The notes below the pieces were generated by a model. That model was not told the origin of the DNA, made no database searches, and worked only from the letters and a program-made list of their open reading frames with translations. The position numbers were made by a program, and so were the translations under genes. This document shows, in pieces, positions 16,628 to 26,012 of a stretch of DNA of 58,263 nucleotides (positions are counted from its first letter, which is position 1; each line of letters begins with the position of its first letter). Origin of the DNA: Pseudooctadecabacter sp. (GTDB lineage: Bacteria; Pseudomonadota; Alphaproteobacteria; Rhodobacterales; Rhodobacteraceae); contig NZ_JAHDGE010000016.1 of the NCBI RefSeq assembly GCF_020627745.1, positions 1 to 58,263 on the forward strand, written 5' to 3'.

Positions 16628-18916
16628 TCAGTCCGCCGGATTGTCCATCCGAACAGAGAACCGCACCTGACCGCGCACAGGTTCCGGCCAGACCACGTGG
16701 AATTCCCCTTGCGACGATCCCCGTTCCTGAACGGTATAGGGATTGGCAAAGACAGCCGTGTCAGCCGCATTGCGGATCGCATAGACGGGCACCACCTGAT
16801 CAATCACACGGGTTTCGCCACCAAAGGGCAGGTAATTTCCGCTGTCGATCACCCACGTCTGGTCTTCGGTATTTTGCACGTGGACGTCGATGTAGGGGTT
16901 GCGCGTTTGCTGATCGACCCCGTGGAAGGAATTGCCGCTGAAGATGATGTTTCTCGCACGATTGTTGTTCAGTGTGGCGAAGGTCGTATCGACATCCTCG
17001 ACCCGTTCAATATCTGCGCCGAAGGTGCGGAAGATGTTCCCCTGCACATTCAACCCGTTGATATAGTGACCCGGACCGTAGGGTTTGATGACGAACCAAC
17101 GGAAGGCCGGTGTGACGTTGATGCACATGAAGATATTGTTCGTGATCGACAGCCCGCTGAAAGAATAGCCGGATACGTCGGGCGTGGCGTCATGTTCATT
17201 CGTCCATTCGATAAAATTGTTGTCGATGTAGTTTCCGGTGACGGTCGTCACAGGGCTGGGATTTGTCAGGATAAGACCGCCGACGCGGACGCCCGCTGCC
17301 TCGTTGTCACCATTGAACCAGTGATTGCCCGAAATCATGTTGCCTGTTCCGTTCATCACGCCGAAATAACGAAACTGCGCGGACCGGTTGTTGCGGACTT
17401 TGACATCATTCTTGTTGGTGTTGAAACACAGCGACGTACGGTTTTGCGAGGGGATGTTGACCTCGTTGGATTCAAAATTACACCGGTCGATGATCATGCC
17501 CTGACAGGCCGATCCGTGGGACGTGATGGCGCGGTCTTTGGGTCTGTTGAACCAGCAATCCAGATACTGCATCAGCAATCCGCGTTCGGGCATCAGAACA
17601 CCGCTGGACACGCCGTCACACCGGAATTCCATATGATCAAGGATCAGATCGGACAGCTTGTCGAAGCCGCTGAAATCCAGAAGGTATTTGAAACGGGTGA
17701 AGGTAAAGGCTTGTGTCCCTTGCGCGTCAAACAGCTGGTTGCTCAGCGTGATCCGCCCCCCTGCAACATCCACCCGTGTCACATAGACCTCACGGCCAAC
17801 GCCATTGCCTGTCACCAGTGATCCCGGACGAATTGCAGCAATATTCGCCACATTGCTCAAGATAAGGGGGTCGTTGTTTGAATAGGTTGCTTGGGCGACC
17901 ATGACGTCGTCTTCCCACGCAGGGCCCGCAATCGCCTCAAGCTGGCCGTTGCGGATCACGCGGCGGACTGCGAATTCGGTGCGATTGTTGACGGCGGCCT
18001 GCATATCCACCGGCGCGCTCAAGGCGATCCGGCGTCCGCCCAGATCAAGCGATTCATGATCCGAAAAGTTGAGAAGGGCCTGAAACGCCTTGCGGAACGC
18101 CGTTTCCTCATTGCCGAAAGCATCGGCATAGGTTTCGAAGTCGAAATTCTTCTGAAAAATGAGGCGATGTTCCTCACCCATGACGACAGTCCCTTCGAAC
18201 CGGACCTGGCTTTGAAATGTCACATGGTCGCCAAGAAAATAGGTGCCTGCCGTGACAACAACTTCGCGACCTCCGGCATCGCGGTCTGCGGCCTCGAAGG
18301 CTGCGGCATCATCTGTCACGCCGTCGCCCACCGCGCCGTAATCACGCACATCCACGATCCCAAGCATATCGCGCAAAAATGCGCCGGTGATGTCTTCAAT
18401 CTGGATGTCGTCCACGCGCACGACGGCACCGTTAGGCCCCGTAAAATCAAGACCGATGTGGCCGTAATTGGCATCTGCCCAGACCATATCGACTCCGTTG
18501 CGCTGCCCCGTACCGATGATGGCCGACACCTCGAACACCTGACCGTAAGACGTCAGGGAAACAGATGGTCCCGTGGTTGTCACACCTGTCAGCTCGGCAC
18601 CGCCGGCCCGACCGGGCCAGCCTGCAATGCGCACGTCAGGCAAAGCGCCCGACAGGCATTTCACCCGCGCCGTCACCCGCAGATAACAACCGGGAAGGAT
18701 TGCGGTTTCGCCCATGTAGCGCAGCTGCGTGACACTGGTTCCTTTGACAATCTCAAGTGCACCGGCAAAGTCCTGATCGGCAGGCACAAAGACGCCACCG
18801 CCTGCCCCTGCATATGTGTCAGATCCGGGCGTTCCGTCGCCGCTGGACCACACATCTAGCCCGTCCGAAAACGGCGGTGGCATCAATTCCAGACCGTCGG
18901 TGATAACCTTGTTCAT
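16628..18916 (-). CDS. Right-handed parallel beta-helix / pectate-lyase-superfamily protein, tail-spike-like
   Basis: Protein of 762 residues. The first 190 or so form a beta-rich region resembling a carbohydrate-binding module. The hallmark of the pectate-lyase/GH28-related N-terminal domain follows, DYGAVGDGVTDDAAAFEAAD. Then come many beta-helix coils with Asn ladders (NMISGNHWF, VTGNYIDNNF, SITNNIFMC, VQGNIF) and a small C-terminal beta domain. There is no signal peptide, which is unusual for a secreted lyase but normal for phage-type tail spikes. One possibility is the unlinked tail fibre of a gene transfer agent, which in Rhodobacter capsulatus lies outside the main cluster. ATG at 18916 (MNKVITDG) is preferred to an upstream start. 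Confidence 0.75.
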   Translation of the reverse strand: MNKVITDGLELMPPPFSDGLDVWSSGDGTPGSDTYAGAGGGVFVPADQDFAGALEIVKGTSVTQLRYMGETAILPGCYLRVTARVKCLSGALPDVRIAGWPGRAGGAELTGVTTTGPSVSLTSYGQVFEVSAIIGTGQRNGVDMVWADANYGHIGLDFTGPNGAVVRVDDIQIEDITGAFLRDMLGIVDVRDYGAVGDGVTDDAAAFEAADRDAGGREVVVTAGTYFLGDHVTFQSQVRFEGTVVMGEEHRLIFQKNFDFETYADAFGNEETAFRKAFQALLNFSDHESLDLGGRRIALSAPVDMQAAVNNRTEFAVRRVIRNGQLEAIAGPAWEDDVMVAQATYSNNDPLILSNVANIAAIRPGSLVTGNGVGREVYVTRVDVAGGRITLSNQLFDAQGTQAFTFTRFKYLLDFSGFDKLSDLILDHMEFRCDGVSSGVLMPERGLLMQYLDCWFNRPKDRAITSHGSACQGMIIDRCNFESNEVNIPSQNRTSLCFNTNKNDVKVRNNRSAQFRYFGVMNGTGNMISGNHWFNGDNEAAGVRVGGLILTNPSPVTTVTGNYIDNNFIEWTNEHDATPDVSGYSFSGLSITNNIFMCINVTPAFRWFVIKPYGPGHYINGLNVQGNIFRTFGADIERVEDVDTTFATLNNNRARNIIFSGNSFHGVDQQTRNPYIDVHVQNTEDQTWVIDSGNYLPFGGETRVIDQVVPVYAIRNAADTAVFANPYTVQERGSSQGEFHVVWPEPVRGQVRFSVRMDNPAD

Positions 18917-19062
18917 CGCAAAACCCCTTGTTGCCGGGGTCACGTCATGCGGCCCCCAATCCCCGGCCGCACGCGGTGCTGGCCTTCGGGGTAAGGGGTA
19001 GTTGTGCGAGGTAAACGAGGTCTGAGGCCACCGTGACGGTGCCCCTGTCAGCTGCGCAACGC

Positions 19063-19461
19063 TCAGGACATCATTTCGGGCGCGGGAATAACCTGAACAC
19101 CATTGATCTGCCAGCCGTCGGGTGTCTCAATCATTTGATAATCAAGGATATAAAACAAACCATCCGGTCCTTGGATTTGCACCTCTTGGCGCATCACGCG
19201 GCCCATATCCTCACGGTCCAAAAACCGCACATCGGAATTGTCCCAGACCATCGGATAGCCATTGCGCACCATCATGCCAAAGTTGTCGGCGGTGCCGAAC
19301 ATGCCCTTGATCATCGGGCTCGCATGTTGCCAGGCCTCTGCCACATCACGGTCATTGAACGCCTGCAACTGGGACGTAATCACATCCTCGATTGCATCCT
19401 CTTGGGCCGTGGCCACAAACGGCGCCAGCGCCAGTCCGAGCGCAAAAACAAAAGCCTTCAT
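19063..19461 (-). CDS. DUF4864 domain-containing secreted protein
   Basis: Protein of 132 residues with a signal peptide (MKAFVFALGLALAPFVATAQ, cleavage after ATA). A single DUF4864 domain follows: IEDVITSQLQAFNDRDVAEA, ASPMIKGMFGTADNFGMMV, NGYPMVWDNSDVRF and the C-terminal PDGWQINGVQV. The pattern resembles the NTF2-like fold, a cone that often binds a small ligand or forms a scaffold. Function is unknown; it should be periplasmic. It stands alone between the tail-spike-like gene and lysK, all on the minus strand. Confidence 0.8.
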   Translation of the reverse strand: MKAFVFALGLALAPFVATAQEDAIEDVITSQLQAFNDRDVAEAWQHASPMIKGMFGTADNFGMMVRNGYPMVWDNSDVRFLDREDMGRVMRQEVQIQGPDGLFYILDYQMIETPDGWQINGVQVIPAPEMMS

Positions 19462-19473
19462 ATCATGATCCTC

Positions 19474-19499
19474 CGCGTATCCATCATCACAGATACGCG
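19474..19499. terminator. Hairpin CGCGTATC/GATACGCG between lysK and the DUF4864 gene
   Basis: Eight-bp perfect stem with a 10-nt loop, 31 bp past the lysK stop and 12 bp before the DUF4864 start codon on the same strand. It could end lysK transcripts or act in the leader of the next gene. It lacks a T run, so strength as a terminator is uncertain. Confidence 0.35.
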
Positions 19500-19530
19500 T
19501 CAGACCCTAAGTTGGTTTCAATTCGTCGCG

Positions 19531-21168
19531 TTAGGCCAGTTCACCGCGGGCGCCGGCTTCGATCAAAGCGATGCTTTCCTCACGACCATATAGCGCAATG
19601 AACCCGCCAAAGCGCGGCCCCTGCTTTGCGCCCAGCAGCACTTCATAAAGCGTGCTGAACCACGCGCGCAGCGGGTCGAACCCATGCACCTTGCCAACTG
19701 CAAACACGATGGATTGCAAGAACTCGTCATCGCCCCAATTGACCTCGGGCAGGGCCACGTCTTTGCCTTCCTTGGCGTTCTTTTCAGCGATGATTGCCAA
19801 GGCGGCCTCATCGGATTTCAACGCCTCCGCCAGTGCGGTCAGGGCCGTCACTTCATGGGCCTCAGGCGTGCGGAATTCCTTGGTGGGTTCAACGAAGTCC
19901 TTATAGTACCGCACCGCATGGCCTGCCGCCGCATCCAGATCGGGGTTTGCATCAGGCGACGCATCAGGCGCATAGCGCTGGATAAAGCCCCACAGCTTGT
20001 CCTTGTCTTCCGCCTGACTGACGGAGGCGAGGTTCAACAGCATCGCAAACGGCACCACCATGGTGGACACCGGAACATCCGCCCCGTGGATATGGAACAC
20101 CGGATTGTTGGCTTGTTGTGCCGCATCCTGACCGGGATAAGCGCGCAACTGTTGGTGATATTCGTCCACCGCCTTGGGGATCACATCGAAATGCATCCGC
20201 TTGGCCGTCTTCGGCTTGAGGTACATAAAATACGACAGCGATTCCGTCGACGCATAGGTCAGCCATTCATCAATGCTGACACCGTTGCCCGACGTCTTGG
20301 AAATCTTGTGGCCTTGGTCGTCCAAAAACAGCTCATAGGTGAAATGTTCGGGCTTCTTGCCGCCCAAAATCTCACAAATGCGGTCGTAGATCGGCGTGTT
20401 GGTGCTGTGGTCCTTGCCATACATCTCGAAATCGACACCCAGCGACGCCCAACGCGCGCCGAAATCAGGCTTCCATTGCAGCTTCACATTGCCGCCGGTC
20501 ACCGGCACGGTCCACTCCCGGCCGGTCTCGTCGTCAAACGTGACCGTGCCCTCTTTGGCATCCACGTGCTTCATTGGCACATACATAATCCGTCCGCTCT
20601 CGGGATGCTTGGGCAGGAAGATCGAATAGGTCTCCCGCCGTTCCTCACGAAGCGACTTCAGCATCACGGCCATCACATCATCATACCGTTCCGCAGCCCG
20701 CAGCAGGACCTCATCAAACTGGCCGGTTTCATAGTATTCCTTGGCCGAGATGAACTCGTATTCGAACCCAAAGGTATCCAAGAACCGCCGCAGCATGGCG
20801 TTGTTGTGATGGCCAAAGCTTTCGTATGTATCAAACGGGTCAGGCACCTCAGTCAGCGGCAACTGCAGATACTGTTGCAGCCGTTCGGGATTGGGCACAT
20901 TGCCCGGCACTTTGCGCATCCCGTCCAGATCGTCCGAAAAACAGATCAACCGCGTGGGGATGTCCGAAATCACCTCAAACGCGCGGCGCACCATCGTGGT
21001 GCGCGATACTTCCCCGAATGTCCCGATATGCGGCAGGCCGGACGGACCATAGCCCGTTTCAAACAGCACGTGGTCCTTGCCGGTCCGCTCCACCCGTTTC
21101 AACAGCTTGCGTGCCTCTTCAAAAGGCCACGCCTTCGAGGTCATCGCAGCATCACGCAAAGCAGTCAT
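19531..21168 (-). CDS. lysK: Lysine--tRNA ligase, class I (archaeal type)
   Basis: Protein of 545 residues with class I synthetase motifs: the HIGH-like [12 protein letters not shown] near residue 45 and the KMSKS-like [11 protein letters not shown]. Early residues [12 protein letters not shown] and the alpha-helical cage in the C-terminus match LysRS-I rather than the class II LysS found in most bacteria. It charges tRNA-Lys. Alphaproteobacteria are among the few bacterial groups that use this form. ATG at 21168 ([12 protein letters not shown]) is chosen; an in-frame ATG at 21177 and an upstream alternative at 21222 are possible. Divergently transcribed from the TerB-like gene. Confidence 0.93.
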   Translation of the reverse strand: MTALRDAAMTSKAWPFEEARKLLKRVERTGKDHVLFETGYGPSGLPHIGTFGEVSRTTMVRRAFEVISDIPTRLICFSDDLDGMRKVPGNVPNPERLQQYLQLPLTEVPDPFDTYESFGHHNNAMLRRFLDTFGFEYEFISAKEYYETGQFDEVLLRAAERYDDVMAVMLKSLREERRETYSIFLPKHPESGRIMYVPMKHVDAKEGTVTFDDETGREWTVPVTGGNVKLQWKPDFGARWASLGVDFEMYGKDHSTNTPIYDRICEILGGKKPEHFTYELFLDDQGHKISKTSGNGVSIDEWLTYASTESLSYFMYLKPKTAKRMHFDVIPKAVDEYHQQLRAYPGQDAAQQANNPVFHIHGADVPVSTMVVPFAMLLNLASVSQAEDKDKLWGFIQRYAPDASPDANPDLDAAAGHAVRYYKDFVEPTKEFRTPEAHEVTALTALAEALKSDEAALAIIAEKNAKEGKDVALPEVNWGDDEFLQSIVFAVGKVHGFDPLRAWFSTLYEVLLGAKQGPRFGGFIALYGREESIALIEAGARGELA

Positions 21169-21280
21169 CGGAACCATCCATTCTATGTCCACTGCGCCCC
21201 TTTGGCACAGTCGCCGCTGCACCTATTGCAGTGCAGCATCCGCGTCAATAAATGGGTCATAACTGGCAAGGAGCAAGAGA

Positions 21281-21700
21281 ATGTCCGACACCCCATCCAT
21301 GACCGCCCAAGACGCGCTTTGCGCCGTCATGATCGCTGTCTCCGCCAGTGATGAGGAAATCCGAACAGCCGAGTTGGTCAAAATCACCAACATCATCAAC
21401 AACTTGCCCGTATTCGCCAATTACGATGCGGACCACGTCCCGACAATTTCGCAAACGGTGTTTGACCTGTTCAGCCAAGAAGACGGCCTTGATGCATTGT
21501 TCGGCCTGATCCGCGACGCCTTGCCCGAACGTTTGCACGAAACCGCCTATGCGCTGGCGTGTGACGTGGCCGCCGCTGACGGCGATATTGCCCAGTCGGA
21601 ACTGAGGATGCTGGAAGAAGTCCGGTACGAACTTACAATCGACCGTCTTCACGCTGCTGCCATCGAACGCGGCGCACGTGCACGTCATATGACGCTTTAA
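21281..21700 (+). CDS. TerB-like tellurite-resistance family protein
   Basis: Acidic helical protein of 139 residues resembling the TerB domain: ALCAVMIAVSASDEEIRTAE, LVKITNIINNLPVF and ALACDVAAADGDIAQSEL. The two Asp/Glu-rich turns (SASDEEI and AAADGDIAQSE) correspond to the metal-binding loops of the domain. Single TerB-domain proteins of this type are common in alphaproteobacteria without the ter operon, and their role is unclear. AAGGAG precedes the ATG. It is divergent from lysK and overlaps the 3' end of dacB by 4 bp. Confidence 0.75.
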   Translation: MSDTPSMTAQDALCAVMIAVSASDEEIRTAELVKITNIINNLPVFANYDADHVPTISQTVFDLFSQEDGLDALFGLIRDALPERLHETAYALACDVAAADGDIAQSELRMLEEVRYELTIDRLHAAAIERGARARHMTL

Positions 21701-23268
21701 TCGGTCAGTTCAGCCTCATTCAGGTCGACATCTTCCAATTCGGGCAACTCGGGCGTATTGCGATAAATCAGCCCCCAGCGTTGCAGAAGTCGCTGTTGAA
21801 GGCGTCGCGACCTCCGGTTCCATGCAATTGACCCCTCCGGGACCTCATCACCTGTGGCCTTACCCCGTTCGCGCCGATCCAGATTGGCGGTGAAAATCGT
21901 AAAGACCAGATCTGTCCCGTCCGGCGTTTCGATGTAACCCGACAAGGCACTGACGAAATTCAGCGTCCCCGTTTTGGCCCGCACAGTGATTGGATAATCG
22001 TCAAGTCGCCTGTTCTCAGCATCACGCATGGGAATGCGCCGCAAGATCGGCTTGAGCGGGCCATCAACGCCAACCTGCAGTTGGATGCGTGTCATGGCGT
22101 TCGCAGAAATCCGGTTCGCGTCGCTCAGCCCGGAATGATCTTTGAAGTCGCACTCAACGCCGTAAGTTTCCCCCAGCCAGCGCGTCATCTCCTCCGCCGA
22201 TCCAACAATATCGACCGGACGGCCCAGTTTGGCCCGTGTCGCCGCCAGGCCGCACACCTCTGCGGTCAAATTGGTCGAATACAAAAGCATTTCATTCAAT
22301 ATGCTGCGCAGGGTCGGACTGTCGTGGCGGGCAATTTCCATACCATCGGGCAGCGTATCGACGACCTCCGGACGGGGCAGATCAATATCCAGATCACCAG
22401 CCAGTGTTTGAAAAACATCCCCTGCATACAATGCGGGCTGACGCACGGGCAGCCATCGTGACCCTCCATTGCCCAACGCGGACAGGGCGACCGTCCAGCG
22501 ATCCGGTGATGTGGTATCGAAGACAGGCGTGCGCCGGTCCACCAAAGACACGCGGGCCATGGACACCGGCGGGACGCGGTTTTCCGTGCGAGCATCCATC
22601 GTGGTCTGCCAAGACCCGTTCACCCGCCGCCATTCAAAATGCACGCGGTTGTAATTCAGGTTAAGGCCGGACACAGCGGGATTGTATCCCAGATAATCCA
22701 GCTGGGACGGCTCAATCTCTTCTGCGTAGGGAAGCGCGCCGCGATAACACAGGAAGCGTCCCGCGACGCGTGTGACACCGGCCGCATTCAAATCATCAGC
22801 CAGTTCGGCCAGATGATCGGCGGACAGGGTCGGGTCTCCTCCCCCCGCCAATATCAAGTCACCACGCAAAACAGTATCCTCGATGGGCCCTGTCGCAAAT
22901 AAGCGCGTTGCAAACCTGTAGTCCCCGCCCAGCGCATCCAATGCGTAAAGCGCGGTGACAGACTTTGTCACTGACGCCGGAGGCACCGCCACATCCGCCT
23001 CGATCGTTTCAAGAATCTCACCGGTCTGCGCATCGGCAAGGACGCAACCGACCGTCCCGCCAAGGTTTGCATCGGCAATCATATCCTCGATACTGGCGCG
23101 GACACGCGGCGCGATCCGTGGGATCAGACTGACATCCGGCGCTGCGGCATCCGCGGCCGTGCGGGCCAAGGGACGCAAGGACGTCAGGGGGGCCTGTGCG
23201 GCTGCAACACTTGCCACACCAGACATAAGGCCACCCAGAATGGCACGACGAGACAAGACAGCAGACAT
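21697..23268 (-). CDS. dacB: D-alanyl-D-alanine carboxypeptidase/endopeptidase, PBP4 type
   Basis: Protein of 523 residues with the class C penicillin-binding motifs SxxK (PPASVTKSVTAL), SxN (LYSTNLTAE) and KTG (VRAKTGTLN). The large insertion between the first two motifs is typical of PBP4. It trims or cleaves peptide cross-links in the periplasm. The N-terminus, MSAVLSRRAILGGLMSGVAS, contains an SRRAIL twin-arginine-like motif before the hydrophobic core. Tat export is thus possible, whereas PBP4 usually uses Sec. The gene lies 9 bp downstream of nadD, probably in one operon. Confidence 0.9.
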   Translation of the reverse strand: MSAVLSRRAILGGLMSGVASVAAAQAPLTSLRPLARTAADAAAPDVSLIPRIAPRVRASIEDMIADANLGGTVGCVLADAQTGEILETIEADVAVPPASVTKSVTALYALDALGGDYRFATRLFATGPIEDTVLRGDLILAGGGDPTLSADHLAELADDLNAAGVTRVAGRFLCYRGALPYAEEIEPSQLDYLGYNPAVSGLNLNYNRVHFEWRRVNGSWQTTMDARTENRVPPVSMARVSLVDRRTPVFDTTSPDRWTVALSALGNGGSRWLPVRQPALYAGDVFQTLAGDLDIDLPRPEVVDTLPDGMEIARHDSPTLRSILNEMLLYSTNLTAEVCGLAATRAKLGRPVDIVGSAEEMTRWLGETYGVECDFKDHSGLSDANRISANAMTRIQLQVGVDGPLKPILRRIPMRDAENRRLDDYPITVRAKTGTLNFVSALSGYIETPDGTDLVFTIFTANLDRRERGKATGDEVPEGSIAWNRRSRRLQQRLLQRWGLIYRNTPELPELEDVDLNEAELTD

Positions 23269-23277
23269 GATGAACCC

Positions 23278-23913
23278 CTAACGCGCCAGTTGAGGGTCAA
23301 CAACCGCCCCCGCGCCCCAGTTCCCTGCATTTCTGATCGCGGTCGATGACGATTGGGTCATCGGCAGGTTGATAAAGGACCATGCAGGGGCGTGTGCTGA
23401 GGCCAGCAGCGCCGATTGGCGCCCTGTCAGCCGGTCTCCGCGAAAGACCCGCGCGGCTTTGGACATACGCGCGGAAATCCGGTCGCCCGGTCGCGCCAAT
23501 ACCCCCACCGGCACCCGCGACATGATTGTCTGCCAGTCCTGCCAGCGATGGAATTGCGCCAGATTGTCCGCCCCCATCAACCAGACAAACCGGACCCCTG
23601 GATACTTCATCTGAAGGGCGACAATGGTCTGCGCCGTAAACCGCGTGCCCAGGCGCGTTTCTATATCGGTCACCTCGACCCGTGGGTGCGTCATCACTGC
23701 GCGCGCTGTGGCCAGACGGTCGGGCATAGGGGCCGGCCCGTGTTTTTTCAAAGGGTTGCCGGGACTGACAAGCCACCACACCCGATCAAGGCCAAACCGG
23801 GTCAACGCCGCCCGCGTGATCGCGACATGCCCGTCATGAGCCGGATCAAAAGACCCCCCCAGAAGACCTATCTTTTGCCCTGAACGTGCGGCGGGTCCAT
23901 TGTACCGCTCCAT
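23278..23913 (-). CDS. nadD: Nicotinate-nucleotide adenylyltransferase
   Basis: Protein of 211 residues with the nucleotidyltransferase motif [14 protein letters not shown], the mid-protein [15 protein letters not shown], and the C-terminal [13 protein letters not shown] (the ISST-like motif). It converts nicotinate mononucleotide and ATP to deamido-NAD, which NadE then amidates; nadE is also in this window. ATG at 23913 has GGGAG 6 bp upstream. In many alphaproteobacteria nadD is followed by rsfS and rlmH; here dacB follows instead. The coding strand overlaps no other gene. Confidence 0.93.
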   Translation of the reverse strand: MERYNGPAARSGQKIGLLGGSFDPAHDGHVAITRAALTRFGLDRVWWLVSPGNPLKKHGPAPMPDRLATARAVMTHPRVEVTDIETRLGTRFTAQTIVALQMKYPGVRFVWLMGADNLAQFHRWQDWQTIMSRVPVGVLARPGDRISARMSKAARVFRGDRLTGRQSALLASAHAPAWSFINLPMTQSSSTAIRNAGNWGAGAVVDPQLAR

Positions 23914-23993
23914 GGTCATCTCCCTGATGTCCTTGAACGGGCAGATCAGCATGTGCGGAAAAAAAGTCAATTCCTAATGAAAAAGTTACGCCC

Positions 23994-24006
23994 CTTAACG
24001 GTTAAG
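23994..24006. promoter_or_regulatory. Palindrome CTTAAC-G-GTTAAG upstream of the GGDEF-EAL gene
   Basis: Perfect 6-bp arms around one base, 16 bp before the start codon of the cyclic-di-GMP gene. Each arm contains TTAAC, a CtrA half-site-like word, but the spacing does not match the TTAA-N7-TTAA consensus. Candidate operator only. Confidence 0.35.
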
Positions 24007-24022
24007 CAGGGTTTCATCCTCT

Positions 24023-25918
24023 ATGCAGAACCACACATTCGGGATCTGGCACGTGACGAATTCGACCATTATTTTCTTCAGCACCTTTGGGGCCGTGCTG
24101 CTGTGCGGCGCAGCTGTCTTTCACCTGTTCGCCCAGAACCGGATGTTGCGGCAGCGCATGGGTGCAATCCAGGACCACACCTCTGACATCCTGCGCGATC
24201 TGACCCATCTTCGACTGTGTGTTGAAAACACGTCTGACGGCATCCTTTTGCAGGATCTCAAGGGCCGTATTCTGTGGTGCAACAATGCCTACTGCGACAT
24301 TATGAAGGTACTCAGATCTGACATCATCGGACGCAATCCGCTCGAATTTGCATTGCCCGACAACGCACGCCTCCCGCCTGAGGTTATTGAGGCTTTCGAA
24401 TACGACAAATCGGATGAACAGCTGAAAAAACTGCAACTTTTTCGCAATCAACGCGGCGACGGCAGTCTGTTCTGGAATCAGTTGAGCGTTGCTTTTCAGA
24501 CGGGGTCGGACGGACGTGACTACGCCATTCTGATCTGCCGGGACGTGAGCACGCAGGTCGAAAGGGAGCATTACCTTGAAGACCTGAGCGGGCGCCTTGA
24601 ACACGAAGCCACCCACGACAACCTGACCGGCGTGCCCAACCGGGCGGCTTTCCTCGACTTTATTGAAACCGCCTTGAAGGAAGACCGCGACGGATCGGTT
24701 GGTTTGCTTCACGTCGATCTGGATAATTTCAAGACAATCAATGACACGCACGGGCATTCGGCAGGCGATGCAGTGCTGCGTCATACCGCCCAGACAATCC
24801 GGTCAAGCCTGCGCAAAAGCGATCTTGTGGCACGGATCGGAGGGGACGAATTTGTGGTGGTCTGTCTTGGCAGCGAAAGCCTCGACTACCTTGAAGCTGT
24901 CGGGCAACGCCTGTTGGACGCACTGTCCACCCCCCTGACATGGTCTGACAGAAGTCTGCTGTCGGAAGCCAGCATTGGTGCCGCCCAAAGTGAAGCGGGC
25001 TGCATGAACGCCGAAGACCTGCTGAATAAAGCCGACTTTGCCCTATACGAGGCCAAGCGATCAGGCCGGGGTTGCATCGAATTATATGACGCCGCGCTTC
25101 ACAATCGCCATGCGATTGAAATGCAACTGGCCGCTGATCTGGCCGAAGCCATTGATACAGGCGCGATTGATTTCTGGTTTCAACCGATCAAAAACCTCTG
25201 GAACGACCAGATCGTCGGATTCGAGACACTTGCCCGGTGGGTTCATCCGGACACAGGGCGCGTCTATTCCCCGGCGGAGTTCCTTCCCGTGGTTGAGGAT
25301 ATCGGTCTGCTGGGGGAACTTGACATGATTTCCATGCTGACCGCGCTCGAGAAAAAGGCCTCCCTCGCGGCATCGGGGTTTCCAGACATGCGCATGTCTT
25401 TTAACGCCTCACCGGAACTTCTGGCGCATCCCGACTTTATCAACCGTCTGATCTGGGCCGTCGAGGCCAGTAATCTGGATCGCCACCAGATTACGATTGA
25501 GGTGCTGGAAACCAATAACTTCGGCGATGCCGCCGAAACGTCATCTCAGGGTGCCATTATCAGGGACCTGAAACAGGCCGGTTTTCGGGTCTTTCTGGAT
25601 GACTTCGGCGTGGGATTTGCCGGTCTGTCCCATCTTGCGACCCTCGATTTGTCAGGGGTCAAGATCGACCGAAGTCTGGTCAGCTGTATCCTGACCGATG
25701 ACGTCAGTTTCAAAATTGTCCGAAAGGCAATCGAGCTGTGCAACGACCTGTCCATCGCTATCGTGGCCGAAGGGGTCGAGGATGAGACAACCGCGAAGAC
25801 ACTGCAAAAAATGGGGTGCAGCCTGATCCAAGGGTATTGGGTATCCCGCCCCCTGCCTGCCTCCGACGTCGTGCCGTGGTTGGCGGAGGATAGCGCCCCT
25901 CGGGTCAGAATTTCCTAA
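24023..25918 (+). CDS. PAS-GGDEF-EAL cyclic-di-GMP enzyme, membrane anchored
   Basis: Protein of 631 residues. One N-terminal transmembrane helix (about 13-35) is followed by a PAS domain (about 65-180, starting NTSDGILLQDLKGRILWCNN), a GGDEF domain and an EAL domain. The GGDEF signature is intact (ARIGGDEFVVV), so cyclase activity is plausible. The EAL motif reads ETL (VGFETLARW) and keeps the other catalytic positions: MSFNASPEL, EVLETNNFGD, LDDFGVG, VKIDRSL, AEGVEDE and QGYWVSRPL. Phosphodiesterase activity is thus also plausible. The protein may be bifunctional, with PAS sensing a signal at the membrane. It is monocistronic. Confidence 0.9.
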   Translation: MQNHTFGIWHVTNSTIIFFSTFGAVLLCGAAVFHLFAQNRMLRQRMGAIQDHTSDILRDLTHLRLCVENTSDGILLQDLKGRILWCNNAYCDIMKVLRSDIIGRNPLEFALPDNARLPPEVIEAFEYDKSDEQLKKLQLFRNQRGDGSLFWNQLSVAFQTGSDGRDYAILICRDVSTQVEREHYLEDLSGRLEHEATHDNLTGVPNRAAFLDFIETALKEDRDGSVGLLHVDLDNFKTINDTHGHSAGDAVLRHTAQTIRSSLRKSDLVARIGGDEFVVVCLGSESLDYLEAVGQRLLDALSTPLTWSDRSLLSEASIGAAQSEAGCMNAEDLLNKADFALYEAKRSGRGCIELYDAALHNRHAIEMQLAADLAEAIDTGAIDFWFQPIKNLWNDQIVGFETLARWVHPDTGRVYSPAEFLPVVEDIGLLGELDMISMLTALEKKASLAASGFPDMRMSFNASPELLAHPDFINRLIWAVEASNLDRHQITIEVLETNNFGDAAETSSQGAIIRDLKQAGFRVFLDDFGVGFAGLSHLATLDLSGVKIDRSLVSCILTDDVSFKIVRKAIELCNDLSIAIVAEGVEDETTAKTLQKMGCSLIQGYWVSRPLPASDVVPWLAEDSAPRVRIS

Positions 25919-26012
25919 ACGCTTCATACGGGTCCACCCCGCGCCGTCTTGCACCCCTGATCACCCTTGCGTATGCACGGTCCAAACCCGTTTTACATGC
26001 AGGATTTGACCC

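Noticed and set aside
16697-18859. Two long forward frames antisense to the beta-helix gene
   Set aside because: The minus-strand frame has a coherent pectate-lyase signature and Asn ladders. The forward frames look like random His/Arg/Asp-rich shadows.
18961-18993. Hairpin CCCCGGCC with GGCC/GGGG after the DUF4864 gene
   Set aside because: Pairing needs a 3-nt bulge and there is no T tract, so it is too weak to list as a terminator.
21281-21700. Part of a tellurite-resistance (ter) operon
   Set aside because: Only a lone TerB-like domain is present; no terC, terD or related genes are nearby.
23994-24006. CtrA binding site
   Set aside because: Contains TTAAC half-sites, but the spacing differs from TTAA-N7-TTAA; kept only as an unassigned palindrome.
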